A stretch of 64,000 nucleotides of DNA, taken from positions 13,224,001 through 13,288,000 of the forward strand of contig CM027380.1 in NCBI GenBank assembly GCA_015680905.1. Direction: 5' to 3'. Made by a program: the position numbers and the translations under genes. This document shows, piece after piece, positions 12,281 to 24,600 of this stretch. Each line of letters begins with the position of its first letter. The first letter of the stretch is position 1. The notes beneath the pieces are model-generated. The model was not told the DNA's origin. It worked only from the letters and a program-made list of their open reading frames with translations, and ran no database searches. The DNA is from Coptis chinensis. Taxonomy: Eukaryota; Streptophyta; Magnoliopsida; Ranunculales; Ranunculaceae.

Positions 12281-12961
12281 CTGCATAGCGGGGATAACTG
12301 GTGCACTCTAGCTTCTAGATGACAACTAAGGCTGTCCAGCACTCCAGCTGAAGGAATGGCAAGTGTATGCATTTGTGATAGGCGATAAACATCCATGGCA
12401 CAGGTGAAGGAAGACAAGTTCGCAACCCAGCTTCAACTCTGAAATAGGAATTGACCAACTGAAATAACCAATAAATAACATTGACTATAAAATTCGTGTC
12501 AATTATGGAAACCAAGTAACAGGAAGCTCACCGACTGCCCATGAGAATCCCATAAGCTAATGAAGTACCAGAAAACACTGCTTTGTAATGTGGTAAGATG
12601 ATTTGTCATGAAACACATCTTCATATGAGTGAAGCATACGACAATACTAATCATGAAAATCAGGTGGCAAAACAATAAATAATTTACTTAAACCATTTAG
12701 AACCAAGACTCATTATTCACTTTTTAATAAGTAATAGATTAAGTGTCCTGTCGCATCATAGCTGATTAGGTTCCACATGAGCTTTGAAATTGTTTGAGGA
12801 ACCTCTTACAGCTTGAAACTCGACAATGGATTGTTTCACTCATTCCACTAAGAATTTTCTCATGATCTCCAAAATACTTTCTTCCAAATTTAAACAAAAT
12901 TAATAAAAACATAAAGAGAGATATTGCTAAGGATTAAGAAAAAGAAGATGGGGGTCATACC
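12281..12961 (-). pseudogene. Unrecognised minus-strand gene fragment with exon-like pieces
   Basis: Three splice-like signals lie on the minus strand: a donor at 12961 (TTTAAG then GTATGA), an exon-like piece around 12590-12535 reading FSGTSLAYGILMGSR up to GTGAGC, and an acceptor CTATTTCAG at about 12440 opening a stretch to about 12315. No frame continues cleanly through the last piece, so it may be a relic cut by the Copia element. The duplicated 5' segment lies directly upstream of the first donor, which fits a transcription start near 13000-13280. Confidence 0.3.
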
Positions 12962-13079
12962 TTAAATCTCAATGGGATTATTTCGGATTTTTTTTGAGTA
13001 CTGGGTTTCTCTTGTTTTGTTAGAGAAGGGATTTGTTTTTATTTGTTTTCTTTTTTCATCAAATTGAAGAGGAAGAGAG

Positions 13080-13285
13080 AGAGGTTGGGAGGGCACATGA
13101 AGGTTTTTCTTTTGGGCTTTCTTTTTTTAGGTTTATTTTTCCTTTACAAACGTACGAACAATTGAAAAGGGTGTGGATTTGCCTTTTTTATCTGCGGAAG
13201 CTTATGTGTCCGCCTCATAGAAAAAAAAGGGATGACGTGGCTTCCTGGGAGCATTCTCAACTACTCAGTATTAATGGTCTTTGAT
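13080..13285 (-). repeat. Duplicated 5'-flank segment, copy 2
   Basis: Paralogue of about 3400-3640, sharing ACGAACAATTGAAA, the GGGAGCATTCTCAACT block and the TCAGTATTAATGGTC block in the same order. It lies just upstream of the inferred first exon ending at 12961, so promoter or leader function is plausible but not shown. Confidence 0.55.
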
Positions 13286-13668
13286 TACGAAATTGCCACT
13301 GATCGAAAATTGTATTTTTGTGCTGCCTTCCCAAACTAACTGACTGCACAAGTGGCGTAGACACGTGCCAGTTAGCTAGTCTTGTTTAATAAAGAAATTT
13401 TTTTAATTATAAAACATTGAATCTTGAAAAACACAGGGCTTAAAGGCATTTGGATTTTGGATCATAAATGATAATGTTTGAAATTGTAGTAAAATTTTCT
13501 TGTATCCACAGAACAAGGCCGGCCCATTGGGCACTGAAAGTTTGAACCAATTAATTACTAGTTTGAAGTTTGAACACATATTCTAAAAAAGCCTAGTCCG
13601 TATTATTTGTTTCAAGGGGCCCACCCCATTATTATTTCCACCAAATTTAAGTCATTTGGGTAAACTTA

Positions 13669-14077
13669 GATCATCTCTAGATGGTGGTAGTATCACTTGT
13701 ATGTTTGAGGCCGAAATTTGAAAAAAATATCCTTAAATTTTGACCAACTCTAGGTGGAGGCAAATATCAGTCACAAATTTGGAGTAGGGTCTACCATGCA
13801 ACATTACCACTGTCGCCCCCCAAGTTGAAAAAAGTTAAAAAAAAAAAAAAAAAAACACCGCACAACATTCCCAATCAAATGGAAATTGAAAAAGTTAAAA
13901 AAAAGAACCCACGCGACATTGTCGCGCTGCATCCGCATCCAAAATCACAAATTTGCATCCACGGATGCGGCTAGATAGGTGATAACTTTGGATTTGCCTC
14001 TACCTAGAGACGGTTTTTTGGGAAATTCCAAATTGTAGAGGCAAATTTGGAGGTGATACTACCACCCAGAGATGCTC
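13669..14077. mobile_element. Tourist-like MITE with TTA target duplication
   Basis: The left end GATCATCTCTAGATGGTGGT matches the reverse complement of the right end, GAGCATCTCTGGGTGGTAGT, and TAGTATCAC follows in both. The element is flanked on both sides by TTA (13666-13668 and 14078-14080). GAGCATCTCC-like ends with a TWA target are typical of PIF/Harbinger-derived MITEs. It is 409 bp with no coding capacity and an internal poly-A tract. Confidence 0.75.
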
Positions 14078-14341
14078 TTAACTGCATCTTCTTCCTTTTA
14101 TCTTACATAACCCTAGATCTGGTTGCCATGAAAAAACAAGGTAGAGAGAGAAGAATGAAGACCAAAGCAAGAGAAGAACTTTGTGCAAGGGAGACTAACC
14201 AATCAATATTTCTACCTCGCCTCTCTAACTCACTGAAAAAGTGTATTCGTTTTGTTTTGTTCTACTCAAATCACAAATCTGTATCGTGTCGGTGTTGACA
14301 CGACACGGGACACGGAGGAAATATCAGAGTACCAATGCAAC

Positions 14342-14510
14342 CAGGGGCAGATGTATGATTCTCCACCCGGGGGGGGGGGGGTCACACTACTATTTCTTTT
14401 TTGACCTTTTTGGGAAATAAATTATGAACAATATTACCACTAATTTTTTTTTTTTTAGCAAAGTCAGGGGGGCTATGGCCTGAGTCAGCCAACTCCTAGA
14501 TCCGCCCCTG
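14342..14510. mobile_element. Short hAT-type MITE with 8-bp target duplication
   Basis: The ends CAGGGGCAGATGTA and, reverse complemented, CAGGGGCGGATCTAGG are near matches. Flanking octamers AATGCAAC (14334-14341) and CATGCAAC (14511-14518) differ at one base, as for hAT insertions. The 169-bp element holds a run of 12 G at about 14370-14381 and no ORF. Confidence 0.75.
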
Positions 14511-14518
14511 CATGCAAC

Positions 14519-15500
14519 ACATTGTCAATGGTAAAAACTATGTGAAGAAGTGGCTACACTCAGTTCTGTGGAGCTGCCTACGCGTATATAGTTTTTCTTT
14601 GATAGAAATAGAATCAAGGCAGTCGTAGTTCATGAGATCCAGTTTGGGAGATGATATGGGAGATGGAGGGGATGGAGAAGATGGAGGAGGTGGAGCGGAT
14701 CCAAGCTCTCCTGAACAAGATGGAGCCCTTCTGATTTGGTAAGTCTCCTCCTTTTATAGTGTTATGCGTGACTCTTTCTCTTCTTAGGTCTTCCACTCAA
14801 GACCTAACTATAAATGTCATTAATGTCTTAAATGTGCATCATCAATGTCGTCGTATCCTCCTGGGCGATCTTCTCCTGTGCCCTTTGAATGTAACCATCG
14901 TCTGTCATTAATATGATAGAGCTAGGATGAACGACCTGCGTAGGAGCGACCTGAGCAAGCCTAGGTCTAGGTCTACTTCTTATAAGGCCAGCGTAGAATG
15001 CTACTTGAGATTCATGTTCTGGATGGAGATTGCTTAGTAAGAAAATGTGATGGACACGTCTCATGTATTCATTGGATATGAATATATATGGTAGTTATAA
15101 TTATCCTAGCTTCAATCTATCGTGTTTCATTCTTTTTGGATAAATGATTATACATATGTCATTGGTAGAAACTTTATCCTCAAAGACAGTTCACCATGGT
15201 AGATATTGAGAGTTTACCTGGCAACATTTGATCAGAGAAGTGTTTTGAGGTATTGGGTTTTTGTAATAATACACCTGCACACGGCTACACGTCTTACACC
15301 ACGTCCACAAATCACTCGCAAGAAGTGCATTCGTTCAATAGAAACTTAGCTGCCACCTCAAAATTATAAGATTGTCCGATTGCTAACCGTGTCAATAACG
15401 AATGAGAAATGTGCAAAGAACTGACCAAGCACTCCCCTGGTTCCTTGAAGGGGGTGGTCTAGAATCTAGACTCTAGATTAATGGTTGGGATGCTGCATTT
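14519..15500. other. Non-coding stretch
   Basis: No gene, RNA or clear repeat was recognised. Short open frames here have no recognisable domains. Confidence 0.5.
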
Positions 15501-16719
15501 ACCCCTAACTAGGGTGTCAACGGTCCGATTCTTTGTGTTGTAAGAACCTAGAATCATTTAATTTTACGTTTTTGGTTCTGGTTTCAATTCTTTGCGGTTT
15601 TTAAAATTGTAGAACCATAACTATAACCATCGGTTTTTAGCAGGTATTTCCGATTCCGGTTCTTCATTTCAATTATTAAGATATGTACTATTTACACTAT
15701 TTTTTATTGGTTTTATTAAAAGATGTGTACTAAAAATACAAAAATACCACACGAACGAGTCATTTTTTAAATATTTATATAAGTAATTATGTCATTCAAT
15801 AATAAGTTAAATAAAACTATATATTTAAGGTTGTAAACTATATTTTTATATTATTTATAACATTAAATAGTATAAAAACTACATATTACACTAATAAATA
15901 AAATTTAGTAATATATAAATAAACGTTTTGAGTTTTTATATTCTTTATTTCGATATTTTTTATGTTAAAAGCACGATAACGTTGGGTTCCAGTCCGATTC
16001 CAATTCTGGTCCAAATTTTTTGTTTAAATAACCATTCTGTTCGGTTCTATATGATCCGGCTTTTTTTAGTCATAAAACTAGATATAAAACCCTGATTCCA
16101 GTCTTTATTAGCTTAAAATCCATTGACTTTATTAATTACAGCTAAAGCCCACCCAGTTTTTTGAATTGTGAAATAAAGGTTCCAGTTTCGGTAAATTTCG
16201 AGTTGGGTCTTTTCTTTGTGTTTTATTTTTTCAGAATGCCCATTTTACCCTTTTCAAGTTTTTCCTCACAAACACCTCTCCTCTCAAAATATATCTTCAT
16301 CACCGCACTCCAACATACACTAGTTGTATTCATCTCATCTAGGGAGGAAGTTACTTCACTTCTCTTCTTTCTTGGAGAACAGTAAGGTCTTTTATCATTT
16401 CTTTTCCTTTTTTAGCCATTTTTGAAGATAAGGTCCGAACCTTATCTCTTTCTTGGAGGGAAAATTTCCATTTATATAGGTTGATTGGCCACAATGGCCG
16501 TTGACTGAGCCCTTACGGGAGTTTTAACCGGAGTTTTTTCTCCTCGATTCGACTCTAATGGACAAGCAAGGTGCTTTTTGTCCTTGGGGTTTCTTAGATG
16601 GTTCATGTGTTTCTTCAAACACTTAAATCGTACTTGTCGCAACAAGTAATGGAAATGAAACTGATGCAACAACAACCAAATCATATGCGTCAATAGCTAA
16701 AGTTAGATATGGTTGAGAG

Positions 16720-18110
16720 ATTGACACCTAAATACTTCCAATTCCTGGGGAGTATGGAGGTTTGCCATTAGTTCACCTGATTGATGAGGAAGTAGAAAAA
16801 GGAAGGGACTTTTGCAAGTTCTCTTTGGTTGGAAGACTGGACCTATATAAGATTACACTAGAGCAAGTAAGGAGTATGGTAGCTTCCCTTTGGGCACCTA
16901 AAGGAACCTGGTCTATTACTCCTCTTAGGAAGGGCTTTATGATGTTCAGATTTGAGGATATTGAAGATTACCAGAAAGTATGGAACCAAGGATCTTGGAA
17001 TGTGGACAACCAAATTCTGAGACTCACGAAATGGCCTCCCAACTTCTGTATAGAAAGGGAGATCCAATCACACGTAGCACTATGGGTTCGTTTCCCTGGC
17101 CTTAGTTTGGAGTACTGGGAAGTTAAGAACCTATTGGCTATGGGCCGAGCACTAGGAAGACCAATTCACGTAGATGAAACTACGGCCAAGAGAGAACTGG
17201 GTTTCTATGCGAGTGTTCTGGTAGACATTGCAAAGGAGTAGGCCACACCATTCGGTTGGGAAAGACTCCGGAATTCTGTTCACATTGCAAAGGATTAGGC
17301 CACACAGTTGCAACTGTAAGCACTTACAGAAAGATCTTGCCAAAGCCAAAGGTAAGACATTGGTTGTTGATAGCACACCACCTCCATAGAACACTAAGGT
17401 TGCAAATATGTCAAAAAATCAGAAAAAGCGATGGAGAAAGAAGAACAATACTTGTTAATTCAACAGAGTGCTACCATTTAGGCAGAGAATGTAGTAACTA
17501 TAATAGATGATCCGACAGCCGACAAGGATACAACTCTAGAGGTTGAGAACCTTTCGATGGCTACTGAAATTAATGGAGAAAATACTGAGCAATTGGTAGA
17601 GAAAAATGCGGCTGACAATGAGGTACTCACTACTACTGAAGTACTCACTGATATTGGGGAAAATGTTGTAGTAGTAATTGATTCGGTGGAAAAGGCTGTA
17701 AGTATTGGTGAGGTGGTGGAGAATGTTGTAAGTGTTGGTGAGGTGGTGGAGACCGTGGAGACCTTTGAAAGCACTGTTGTCCCTTTTCTAACACCGACTG
17801 ATATGCTTTTCCAAATACTATTACCTCCCATACAGCAAAGGAATAGTATGGAATGTACACTGCCACTAGTTCCTATTGAGGTGTCTATTGAAACATCAAA
17901 TGCTTTTGCAGAACTGGATATAGAAGAAGATACAGTACCAGCTACGCAACCACTGCTACAAGAGATTGGGGCAGTCACTGAGGTTTGGGAAGGTCAGACA
18001 ACTATTATCAGAAGGAGGGGAAGACTGAGAAAAGACAAAGGATCGGAGTTGTTAAAACACCCTCTGTGCCCCTCCCTAGCACCACACCTCTTCATGAGGT
18101 AACAACTACA
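16720..18110 (+). pseudogene. LINE ORF1 remnant (DUF4283 and zinc knuckle)
   Basis: The frame to 17241 contains the DUF4283 core: FCKFSLVGRLDLYKITLEQV, WNQGSWNVDNQILRLTKWPP and HVALWVRFPGLSLEYWEVKN. This is the nucleic-acid-binding part of plant L1 ORF1. A knuckle-like CSHCKGLGHTVATV follows in another frame, its last cysteine changed to valine. A direct repeat of CATTGCAAAGGA and AGGCCACAC flanks the break near 17230-17305. The rest (17557-18102) is a low-complexity valine/glutamate/threonine-rich tail. Confidence 0.85.
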
Positions 18111-18121
18111 CCTCCATCTCA

Positions 18122-18900
18122 ATGAATGTTATTTATTGGAACATAAGGGGTGCCAGAAAAGCAAATGCCATGGATAGCTTATGAGAACTTACTACTTCCC
18201 ATAATCCTGATATAGTATGTATAGCAGAGCCAATGATCAGACCGTATACTAGCAATATAGTTATCTTAATTCCTAACTGCTTTGCTACTCACTTCATTCA
18301 CAATGACACTCTAGAAAGGATGGGTAATCTTTGGATTCTTGTTAAAGAAGGTACTGTCGTATCCACCATCCACTCTTTAGACCAACATATTTCTGTCCTT
18401 ATAGATGATTCAATGCTCTCCTTTGTACATGCCAACTGCAATCTGGGCCACAAAAGAAGACTATGGAATGAACTAGAGATACTCAACCCCACTCAACCCT
18501 GGATGGTCATTGGGGATTTCAACTGTGTACTCAGATATGAAGAAAAACAAGGTGGGCGACCACCTAACAGGATGGCCATGAATGAATTTCACTCTTGCAT
18601 TAACACATGTTAGTTGATTGAAAGTTTTTTTGATGGTATGGAGTTTACTTAGTCTAATAACCAAAAGGACCATAGAAGACAGGTGTCCAAACTAGACAAA
18701 GCTTTCTTTAATTCAGCTTGGAATAATAAATATTGTGGATGGAAATACAAAGTGGGTTCTAAGAATGCTTCAGACCACTCTCCCTTGATTGGTATACACT
18801 CTTTGGTTTCCAAACTGAAGAACTTTCTTTTCATATTTAATAAGGTGTGGAGCACTCATCCCACCTTTAGGGATTTGATTCAGAGCAGCTAGAATAAAGA
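18122..18900 (+). pseudogene. LINE ORF2 endonuclease domain
   Basis: Begins ATG with NVIYWNIRGARK, where the asparagine of WNIRG is a catalytic position. IVCIAEPMI (catalytic E), WMVIGDFNCVLRYEEKQGG (GDFN motif) and NASDHSPL (SDH motif) follow. These are the conserved residues of the endonuclease/exonuclease/phosphatase fold that nicks target DNA. Stops at 18179, 18611 and later positions break the frame. Confidence 0.9.
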
Positions 18901-20660
18901 GTTAACTGGAGGTCCTATCATTCAAGTGATGAAGAAACTGCAGAGGCTTAAAGCGGAGATTAAAGTATGGAACCGTGAAGTGTTTGGCCATCTTGACACT
19001 AACATTCGTAAGGCATAAGAGAGATCAGATCAACTCCTACATGATTTATCTTTACAAAATGAGATGACACAGAAACAAGAACTCCTTGATACAGCCAGAA
19101 ACAACAGAGCAAGCCTATGGAGACATAAAAGTAGATTGAAATTTGATGAAGTGATGGATTGTAATTCAGAATACTTCCATAACACTTTGAAGTTCAGACA
19201 AGGAGCAATGACTATCACTGAATTTGAAACTGAAGAGGGGGTTTTGTTATCTGACCAACAACTATAAAAGACAATATCACCCACTTCTATGAAGAGAAAT
19301 ACAAAGAAATTCCCACTGTACAAGACGAGCAAGTTCTGAGCTTGATTCCCAATCTTGTAACGGCTCAAGACAATCTCATGCTCACCATGATACCCAGCTA
19401 TAAAGAGATAGAGCAGGTGGTATTCTATGAACGCAGACAGCTCTCCAGGGCCGGACGGTTTCTAGGGACACTTTTATCATACATGTTGGCCCATAATCAA
19501 GTTGGAGGTATGTAGAATAGTTCAGTCTTTCCTCATCCAAGTGATAGTGCCAAAGGGTTTAAACTCAAATTTTATCATCCTGATTCCCAAAGTGAAAAAT
19601 GCGAGTAAACTAAGCCATTACAGACCCATCTGCGTTGGGAATTTCCTGATGAAGATTATTTCAAAGCTTCTACAACTAAGACTTAACAACATCGCCGACA
19701 AGATTATCACAAAAGAACAGACAGGTTTTGTTCCTACTAGATCAGCCCAGTCTTCCATTGGCTTAGCTTCTGAGCTCTCCAATGAGATGAAATTAAAGAG
19801 ACGTGGTGGAAATGTGGCTATTAAACTTGATATCTCGCAAGAATATGGTTCAATGAGCTGGAACTTTCTTTATCAAGTTTTGAAGAAACTGGGTTTTTCA
19901 AATACTTGGATTAAATGGATCAATGTAATTATGAGATCTGCCTTCATTTCGGTGATGTTCAATGGTGGCCCTATTGGTTTTTTCTCCATGGGCATGGGTC
20001 TTAAACAAGGGGATCTTCTTTCTCCCTTGTTATTTGCTATTGCAGAAGATGCTTTAGGTTGAGGTTTTCATTACTTAAGAACTCTTCATCTAGTCAAACC
20101 AATGGTTACTTTTAAGGATTTTCAAGCTCCGAGTCACCTCCTTTTTACGGATGACATCATCATATTTGTTAATGTGATTTAAGAGGATTGAGGCATATCA
20201 ACAATTTGTTGGGATATATCCGCTTCCCACGGGCGATTAATCCGAATAAAGACAAGTCCAAGATCTTCATGAGTGGGTTTAGACAATTATGATAAGAGAG
20301 AGTTATACAAGTTCTTTCCATTCCCGAAGGCTTCTTACCAGAAAAATACTTGGGTGTTTCTATGGTTCAAGGCAAAATAACAAGACAGACGGTTACTCCT
20401 GTACTAGATAAGATCATGAAGAAACTCACTTGTTGGAAGGGTAGAAATCTTTCTTTTCAAGGAAGAAAGATTCTCATCAAATCAGTTTTGTGTAGTATTC
20501 CAATCTACAATATGGCAGTTTATAAATGGCCGTTGTCTATCATCAAGGAAGCAGAGAATCATTCGGAATTTCTTATGGCTAGGGGACCCCTCCAAGAGAA
20601 GAATCACAACGGTGAGTTGGGAAAAAAAAATGTAAACCTATCCAAGGAGGGATCATAATT
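18900..20660 (+). pseudogene. LINE ORF2 reverse transcriptase
   Basis: Recognisable blocks are FIILIPKVKNASKLSHYRPI, KEQTGFVPTRSAQSSIGLAS, LKQGDLLSPLLFAIAEDAL and the active-site box HLLFTDDIIIFV (20139-20175; family consensus FADD). Downstream are KYLGVSMVQGKI and CWKGRNLSFQGRKILIKSVL. Several stops and frame changes interrupt it, for example at 20060 and about 20180. Confidence 0.93.
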
Positions 20661-22060
20661 AAACAGTTGAGAGAAATCAATCTTTCTATGCAGATGAAAC
20701 TAGCTTGGTCGATTCTTAATGGTACTGATGACTTTTCTATGCTCATGAGATCGAAATACACAGGGAGGAATGGAAGGTTTATTCATGATTATAAACCATT
20801 GTCAATATGGGCAGGAATTAAGGAAGCACTCTTTGAGGCCACAACTAGAAACCAATGGATAATTGGAAATGGCAATAATATAGACATCTAGAGAGATAAT
20901 TGGCTCGGTGATTTTTCTCTCCAACAACTCATGCAGTTGAGTGATCAAGATATTGCAGGCCACAACACGAAGCTCTCGAGTATGGCCACTAAAAATGTCA
21001 TTACTATTCCTCAGAGCCTCACACACATATTGGAATATCTAGGTGTCAGCCCTCGATCCCCAATTATTTGTAGCCCTCAAGATAAAGATTACATAATATG
21101 GTGCCTTGATGTTAAAGGTAAGTTTTCCACTAAATCTGCCTATCAAAGCATCAGGAGAACTCGACCAAAAGTGAGCTTGTACAAAAATATCTGGAACAAT
21201 TTCATACACCCGAGAACTGCTGCTACAGGGTGGAAGCTTCTTCATGGGTGTGCGGCAACTGATGACAGAATACAAAAGTTGGGTATTCGACTAGTTTCTG
21301 CTTGCAGGTTATGTAAAGTAGCTGATGAGACATTAAAGCACCTTTTATGGGAGTGTAGTCTGTCTATCCAATTGTGGGTATGGTTAGCTTCTTGTTTCCT
21401 TATTCAGCAACCAATTCTAGGTTTTCAGGAAGCGATGATCCTCTCCAAGACTTAGAGCCTGATGATGAAACAGATTTGGAGTTCAGGAGTGGTTGCGGGA
21501 ATGGTAAGCTTATGGAACATGAGGAACAAGGTATATTTTGAGAATAAAATGTCTAACCTTATAGGACTGCAAGATGTTTGTTAGAGTTCAAATCTCATGC
21601 ATGATCCACCACAGTAAGGCATACAATGGGAGTAATGGCTGGGAAGCACAAGTACTGAAAAATTTGGAAATAACTCCAAGACCAAAACAAGCACCTCAAA
21701 TGAAAACTTGTTTTTGGATTCCTCCAGAACCAAACATCCTGAAGCTTAATATCGACGAGAGCAGTTTTTGGAAGTCCAGGGCCTTTTGGAATTGGGATAT
21801 GTTGCAGAGATTCGGAGGGTGAGTTCATCTTCACTTTCTGCAAGAGGTTAACCAATGGTATTATCAACAGAGCTGAAGCACATGCAGTAGTGGAAGGGGT
21901 TGAAATGGCTACCAATAAAGGGTTCTACCATCTTTGGGTGGAATCAGACTCTCTATCAACAATTATTTCTTTCAATTTAGGAGATATACCATGGTAATTA
22001 CACCTAAGATGGAAGAGGTGCATGCAGAAAATCACTTCATTCAGGTGCACTCACATTTGG
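20660..22060 (+). pseudogene. LINE ORF2 zf-RVT and RNase H domains
   Basis: The zf-RVT part reads FSTKSAYQSIRRTRPK, IWNNFIHPRTAATGWKLLHG, CRLCKVADETLKHLLWECSL. An RNase H part follows across frames: LKLNIDESSF, INRAEAHAVVEGVEMAT and HLWVESDSLSTII. RNase H degrades the RNA strand of the hybrid during retrotransposition. Stops occur near 21453 and between the RNase H blocks. Confidence 0.88.
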
Positions 22061-22737
22061 AGAGAAGCTAACATCTCTGGAGCTGCACTGCAAATTGAGG
22101 GCTCTCTAGTTTTTGTAGGCAAACCCAACTGGTTACTGAAATGGGAACACCCTTATCAGCAATTTAGTAGATTATGTTAATGCACCACCTAGATGTGTAT
22201 ATCTATGGATGGGTATGAGCCTGTAACTAAGAAATTGCCTTCGCAAGATCTCATAACCATTCTTTTGTTTTTCTTTTAATATATTTTCAACTTACTGAGC
22301 AAAAAAAACAAATACACTAGCTGTCGACCTTCGCATCTCCCACAATCAAGGTAATCACCTTGCCTCTCCATCGTCTTTTCTCCCCACTCTCTTTTTTTCC
22401 TCTAATCGTTCAAAAAAAAAAAAAAAAATGAGTGCTTTTATTATTTATGATTTTGGGTTTCAAAATAACCTTTGAAATTTGGTATTGGTTAACATTTTGG
22501 ATTTCATTACAAATGAAGCATTTCCTTTTTATGTAGATTAGTTTTATTGCATACTCTTGTGATTTCAAGCAGTTGCTATATATTGATTGTTTAATTTAAT
22601 ATCCGATTTTCTTTACTTTGAATTATTGATATTGTTACTACATACTTTGTGAAATTATACGTTGAATACATTGTGTAATATTCCAATTGTGTTTTCAAGG
22701 TCATTTAACTCGTATTGTCTTTGGCACTTGAAGAACA

Positions 22738-23540
22738 ATGTTGGTTTTGCTATACAGAAAGAAGAAAAATGTTGGTTCTGCTATACAGAAAGATAACAAG
22801 TTGAGGAAATATGTTGTGAAACTATTTTCTGATTGTGCTTATGTAGCTTCTCATTATGAAATTTTGACTTGTTGTGAAAAGTTGAAGAAACATGGCGGTC
22901 TTCCTGTGCAAAGGTTTTTGATAGATATTAGATTGGAAAATTGGGCAAATGCATACTTTTGCAGTGCTAGATACGGTGAGATGTGCTCGACACTAGCTGA
23001 ATATTTCAATGCATGATATGGATAACTAAGGAGCGTTTCCTGCCTATTACTCCTATGCTTTTTGGAATCATGGAAAAGATGATAGAAATGACTTGGAACA
23101 GATTGGAGGAGTCTATGAAATGGAATTCCATTTTATGTCCAGAAATGGAATTCCATTTCTAGTTACAAGGACTTTGAGGGTGGTTAGATCCAATGAAAAT
23201 CAGTTTCTAGTTCATAGCGACATTATTCATTCAGTTGATTTGATGAATAGATCATGCACTTGTAACTATTGGTGTATCGATAATTTCCCTTGCATACATG
23301 CTATCGCTTGTATTGGTTGTAAGGGTGATTCCTTTTATGGCTACATTGATGAATGATATACGGTGATCACATTCAAGCAATGTTACTCACATTCTATCAA
23401 GCCAATTCCGAATGGTTATGCCAAGACATATGCCTGATTCTCCTACGGTTTATCCGTGTAATCCGAAGATTGGTCCTGGTAGACTCAAGAAGAAAAGAAT
23501 TGAAAGCACCGGTGTGATTCGTTAGTCTGTGATCAGTTTT
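22738..23540 (+). pseudogene. MuDR-type transposase, C-terminal half with SWIM finger
   Basis: The first part reads GGLPVQRFLIDIRLENWANA, YFCSARYGEMCSTLAEYFNA, a block typical of MULE transposases just after the catalytic core. The frame changes at about 23014 and continues ERFLPITPMLFGIMEKM. A SWIM zinc finger follows (CTCNYWCIDNFPCIHAIA, about 23255-23310). The end in a further frame reads PKIGPGRLKKKRIES, the usual basic tail. The N-terminal DDE core was not found. No complete transposase remains, so the element is immobile on its own. Confidence 0.88.
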
Positions 23541-23739
23541 GATGTTCTCGACAAACCATTTTTTTTTTGTTATCTTAATTGAGATTAAGTTTGGTTTTCT
23601 GACATTTATTAATGAGAAATTGATACTCATTGTATACTTTTTATTGAATATTGATACTTATTTGAGATTATTCGCTAGTCGTTTTTTATTTTTATTTTTC
23701 ATTTGTTATAATGGAATTTATATCCTGTGAAATAATTCA

Positions 23740-24600
23740 TGTTGCAGTTGTAATTAAGAGTGCAACATTCATGTTGTAGTCGTAATTGATAGTGCAACAT
23801 TCATATTGTCATAATTGAGAGTGCAATATTCTAATTGACAATGTAACATTCATGTTGCAGTCGTAATTGAGAGTGCAACATTTATGTCGTAGTCGTAATT
23901 GATAGTGTAACATTCTAATTGAGAGTGCAACATTCTAATTGAGAGTGCAACATCCATATTGCAGTGGGATATTGTACAAGAATCATGCGTGAGACTTACT
24001 TTTGATGTAATGCATGAGACTTAATGCTAGAACCATGCGCGAGACTTAATGCTATATATATATAAGAATCTTGGTTTTGAACCACCATCCTCTTGGGATT
24101 CTTCTCCCAAGCGCTCTACCTTTTCGAGCTAAAAATCCATTTTTTTTATGTTAACTTTATCACGACAATACTTATAGTACATTTGAATCAAAAGTAATAA
24201 GTGCACTTTCTATTATGTATAGTCATTAAGTTCTTTAACATTCGTATATGAGTACATGTAATTTCAATTATTTGATGTCAATGTAACAGTGCAACATCCA
24301 TGTTGCAGTGGCAATTAACAATACAACATTTGTATTGCAGTAGGAGTTGACAATAATTGACTGTGCAACATCTATATTGTAGTGGTAATTGACAGTACAA
24401 CATCCATATTGCAGTGGTTGTTGGAATGGTAATTAATTGATTGTGCTACATCCATGCTGCAGTGATAATTAGTAGTGCAACATCCATGTTGCAGTGGGAG
24501 TTAACAGTGGTTGATGGAATGGTAATTGACTGTGCTACATCTATGTTGCAGTGGTAATTAATAGTGCAACATCCATGTTGCAGTGGGAGTTGACAATTGA
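23740..24600. repeat. Tandem array of GCAACAT/ATGTTGC palindromes
   Basis: A degenerate unit of about 30-40 bp recurs well over ten times, with core GTGCAACATYCATRTTGCAG followed by TGGTAATTGACA or a variant. Within the core, GCAACAT and ATGTTGC are reverse complements two bases apart, so each unit could form a small hairpin. The array is split by a tRNA-like segment and non-repeat sequence at about 23970-24270. It lies subterminal in the MULE, between the transposase and the right arm, where such arrays may bind transposase. Confidence 0.8.
24066..24138 (-). tRNA. tRNA-like pseudogene or SINE head
   Basis: On the minus strand TTAGCTCGAAAAGGTAGAGC resembles a D-arm with internal promoter box A. 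An anticodon-like hairpin follows, with stem TTGGGA/TCCCAA. GGTTCAAAACC resembles box B and the T-loop. The acceptor stem does not pair well and the anticodon loop length is off, so this is not a functional tRNA. It could be a tRNA relic or the head of a tRNA-derived SINE trapped inside the MULE. Confidence 0.4.

Larger units (their letters stand above)
16328..22311 (+). mobile_element. L1-type LINE nested in the MULE
   Basis: Domain order is DUF4283-type ORF1, apurinic endonuclease, reverse transcriptase, zf-RVT and RNase H, the usual layout of plant L1 elements, over about 6.0 kb. A short A-rich tail (22301-22310) is followed by ATACACTAGCTGT, which matches ATACACTAGTTGT at 16315-16327 with one mismatch. 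That is a 13-bp target-site duplication from target-primed reverse transcription. It is full-length or nearly so but dead: all ORFs carry stops and shifts. It lies between the MULE left arm and the MULE transposase. Confidence 0.9.

Noticed and set aside
17478..17978. 166-codon minus-strand ORF rich in Ser and Thr
   Set aside because: It is antisense to the low-complexity tail of LINE ORF1 and follows from that composition.
23740..24600. Regularly spaced repeats resembling a CRISPR array
   Set aside because: Units and spacers are degenerate and contiguous, there are no cas genes, and the context is a plant MULE.
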